Shown one piece after another: positions 43,010 through 43,206 of a DNA stretch of 43,206 nucleotides. Location: assembly GCA_013202895.1 (NCBI GenBank), contig JABMPR010000073.1:1-43206 (forward strand), written 5' to 3'. The stretch comes from a bacterium. GTDB taxonomy: Bacteria; Fidelibacterota; UBA8477; JABMPR01. Numbering within the stretch: the first letter of the stretch is position 1; the number at the start of each line of letters is the position of its first letter. The notes beneath the pieces are model-generated. The model ran no database searches. It had not been told where the DNA came from and was given only the letters and a program-made list of their open reading frames with translations. Position numbers and translations under genes: made by a program.

Positions 43010-43206
43010 ATGATCAAATGGATAATATTCCTGATCTATATTTCGATAACCATATATCTGGCTTATCTGGGCAATAAAAAAACCCAATCATTGAGCAGCT
43101 ATGCTGTGGGGGACCGAAAAATGAATCCCTGGATAGTGGCTTTTGCCCTGGCAGCCAGCATGACCAGCACTGCCACCTTTATAATTAATCCGGGCATCGT
43201 ATATGC
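43010..43206 (+). CDS. Sodium:solute symporter, 5' part only (runs off the window)
   Basis: The frame starts at ATG 43010 with GAGAGGG upstream and stays open to the end. The visible 65 residues begin MIKWIIFLIYISITIYLAYL and include SLSSYAVGDRKMNPWIVAFALAAS, the typical SSS N-terminus (helix, short loop with 'YxVGxRK', helix). It follows the KAS III gene by 15 bp, so it is the next gene of the acyl operon. A monocarboxylate or lipid-precursor transporter is possible; specificity cannot be read. Confidence 0.78.
   Translation, partial: MIKWIIFLIYISITIYLAYLGNKKTQSLSSYAVGDRKMNPWIVAFALAASMTSTATFIINPGIVY

Overview
The window is about 43 kb of a bacterial chromosome of moderate GC. It most likely comes from the FCB superphylum, for example a Marinimicrobia-, Calditrichota- or KSB1-like lineage. 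The evidence is four large secreted proteins ending in the 'YPNPFN...GQ.V...SGVY' type C-terminal domain (type IX secretion sorting / FlgD-Ig-like), a PorV-like outer-membrane protein, a TonB-dependent receptor with an N-terminal carboxypeptidase-regulatory-like plug extension, many lipoproteins, and Tat-lipoprotein glycosidases. No rRNA, tRNA, CRISPR array or phage gene was seen. The exact lineage is inference.

Region 1 (1-640) holds a REP-associated (IS200-like, Y1/HUH) transposase with no conventional start codon, flanked by short perfect hairpins and REP-like palindromes. Region 2 (730-28139) is a minus-strand run of 19 tightly packed genes. From promoter to end it encodes: a periplasmic amidohydrolase, a DeoR/AgaR-type repressor, AgaS, a PfkB sugar kinase, a KbaZ/GatZ-family protein, a DMT permease, a GH42/GHL-like lipoprotein, a DUF4874/DUF4832 secreted protein, a PorV-like protein, an IPT/TIG beta-propeller lipoprotein, a TonB receptor, two large sorting-domain proteins, a GHMP kinase, a GH36 enzyme, two tandem GH109 (alpha-N-acetylgalactosaminidase family) Tat lipoproteins, a DUF2271-like protein and a second DUF4832 protein. 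Region 3 (28140-32189) has a regulatory intergenic region, a plus-strand paralogue of one sorting-domain protein, a bidirectional terminator and a purple-acid-phosphatase-like enzyme. Region 4 (32313-38649) has a second DeoR repressor driving a 40-aa membrane peptide, a sodium:solute symporter and a nucleotidyltransferase. Divergent from these are a NagX/HGSNAT-like membrane acyltransferase and a Tat-exported third DUF4832-like protein. Region 5 (38880-43206) is a separate operon: acyl-CoA/AMP ligase, GbsR/MarR regulator, alpha/beta-hydrolase lipoprotein, atypical KAS III and the start of another sodium:solute symporter.

Regions 2-4 read as one glycan-utilisation locus for (N-acetyl)galactosamine-containing glycans. 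The inferred flow is capture at the outer membrane by the TonB receptor and sorting-domain/lipoprotein partners, followed by extracellular or periplasmic trimming by GH109, GH36, GH42/GHL-like and DUF4832 enzymes. Sodium- or DMT-type import comes next, with no PTS. In the cytoplasm AgaS would deaminate and isomerise galactosamine-6-phosphate, and the KbaZ-family protein and PfkB kinase would act on tagatose-6-phosphate. Neither a GalNAc-6-phosphate deacetylase nor the catalytic aldolase subunit (KbaY/GatY) is in the window. Two AgaR-like repressors and CTTTCATT-type boxes in both divergent promoter regions suggest joint control.
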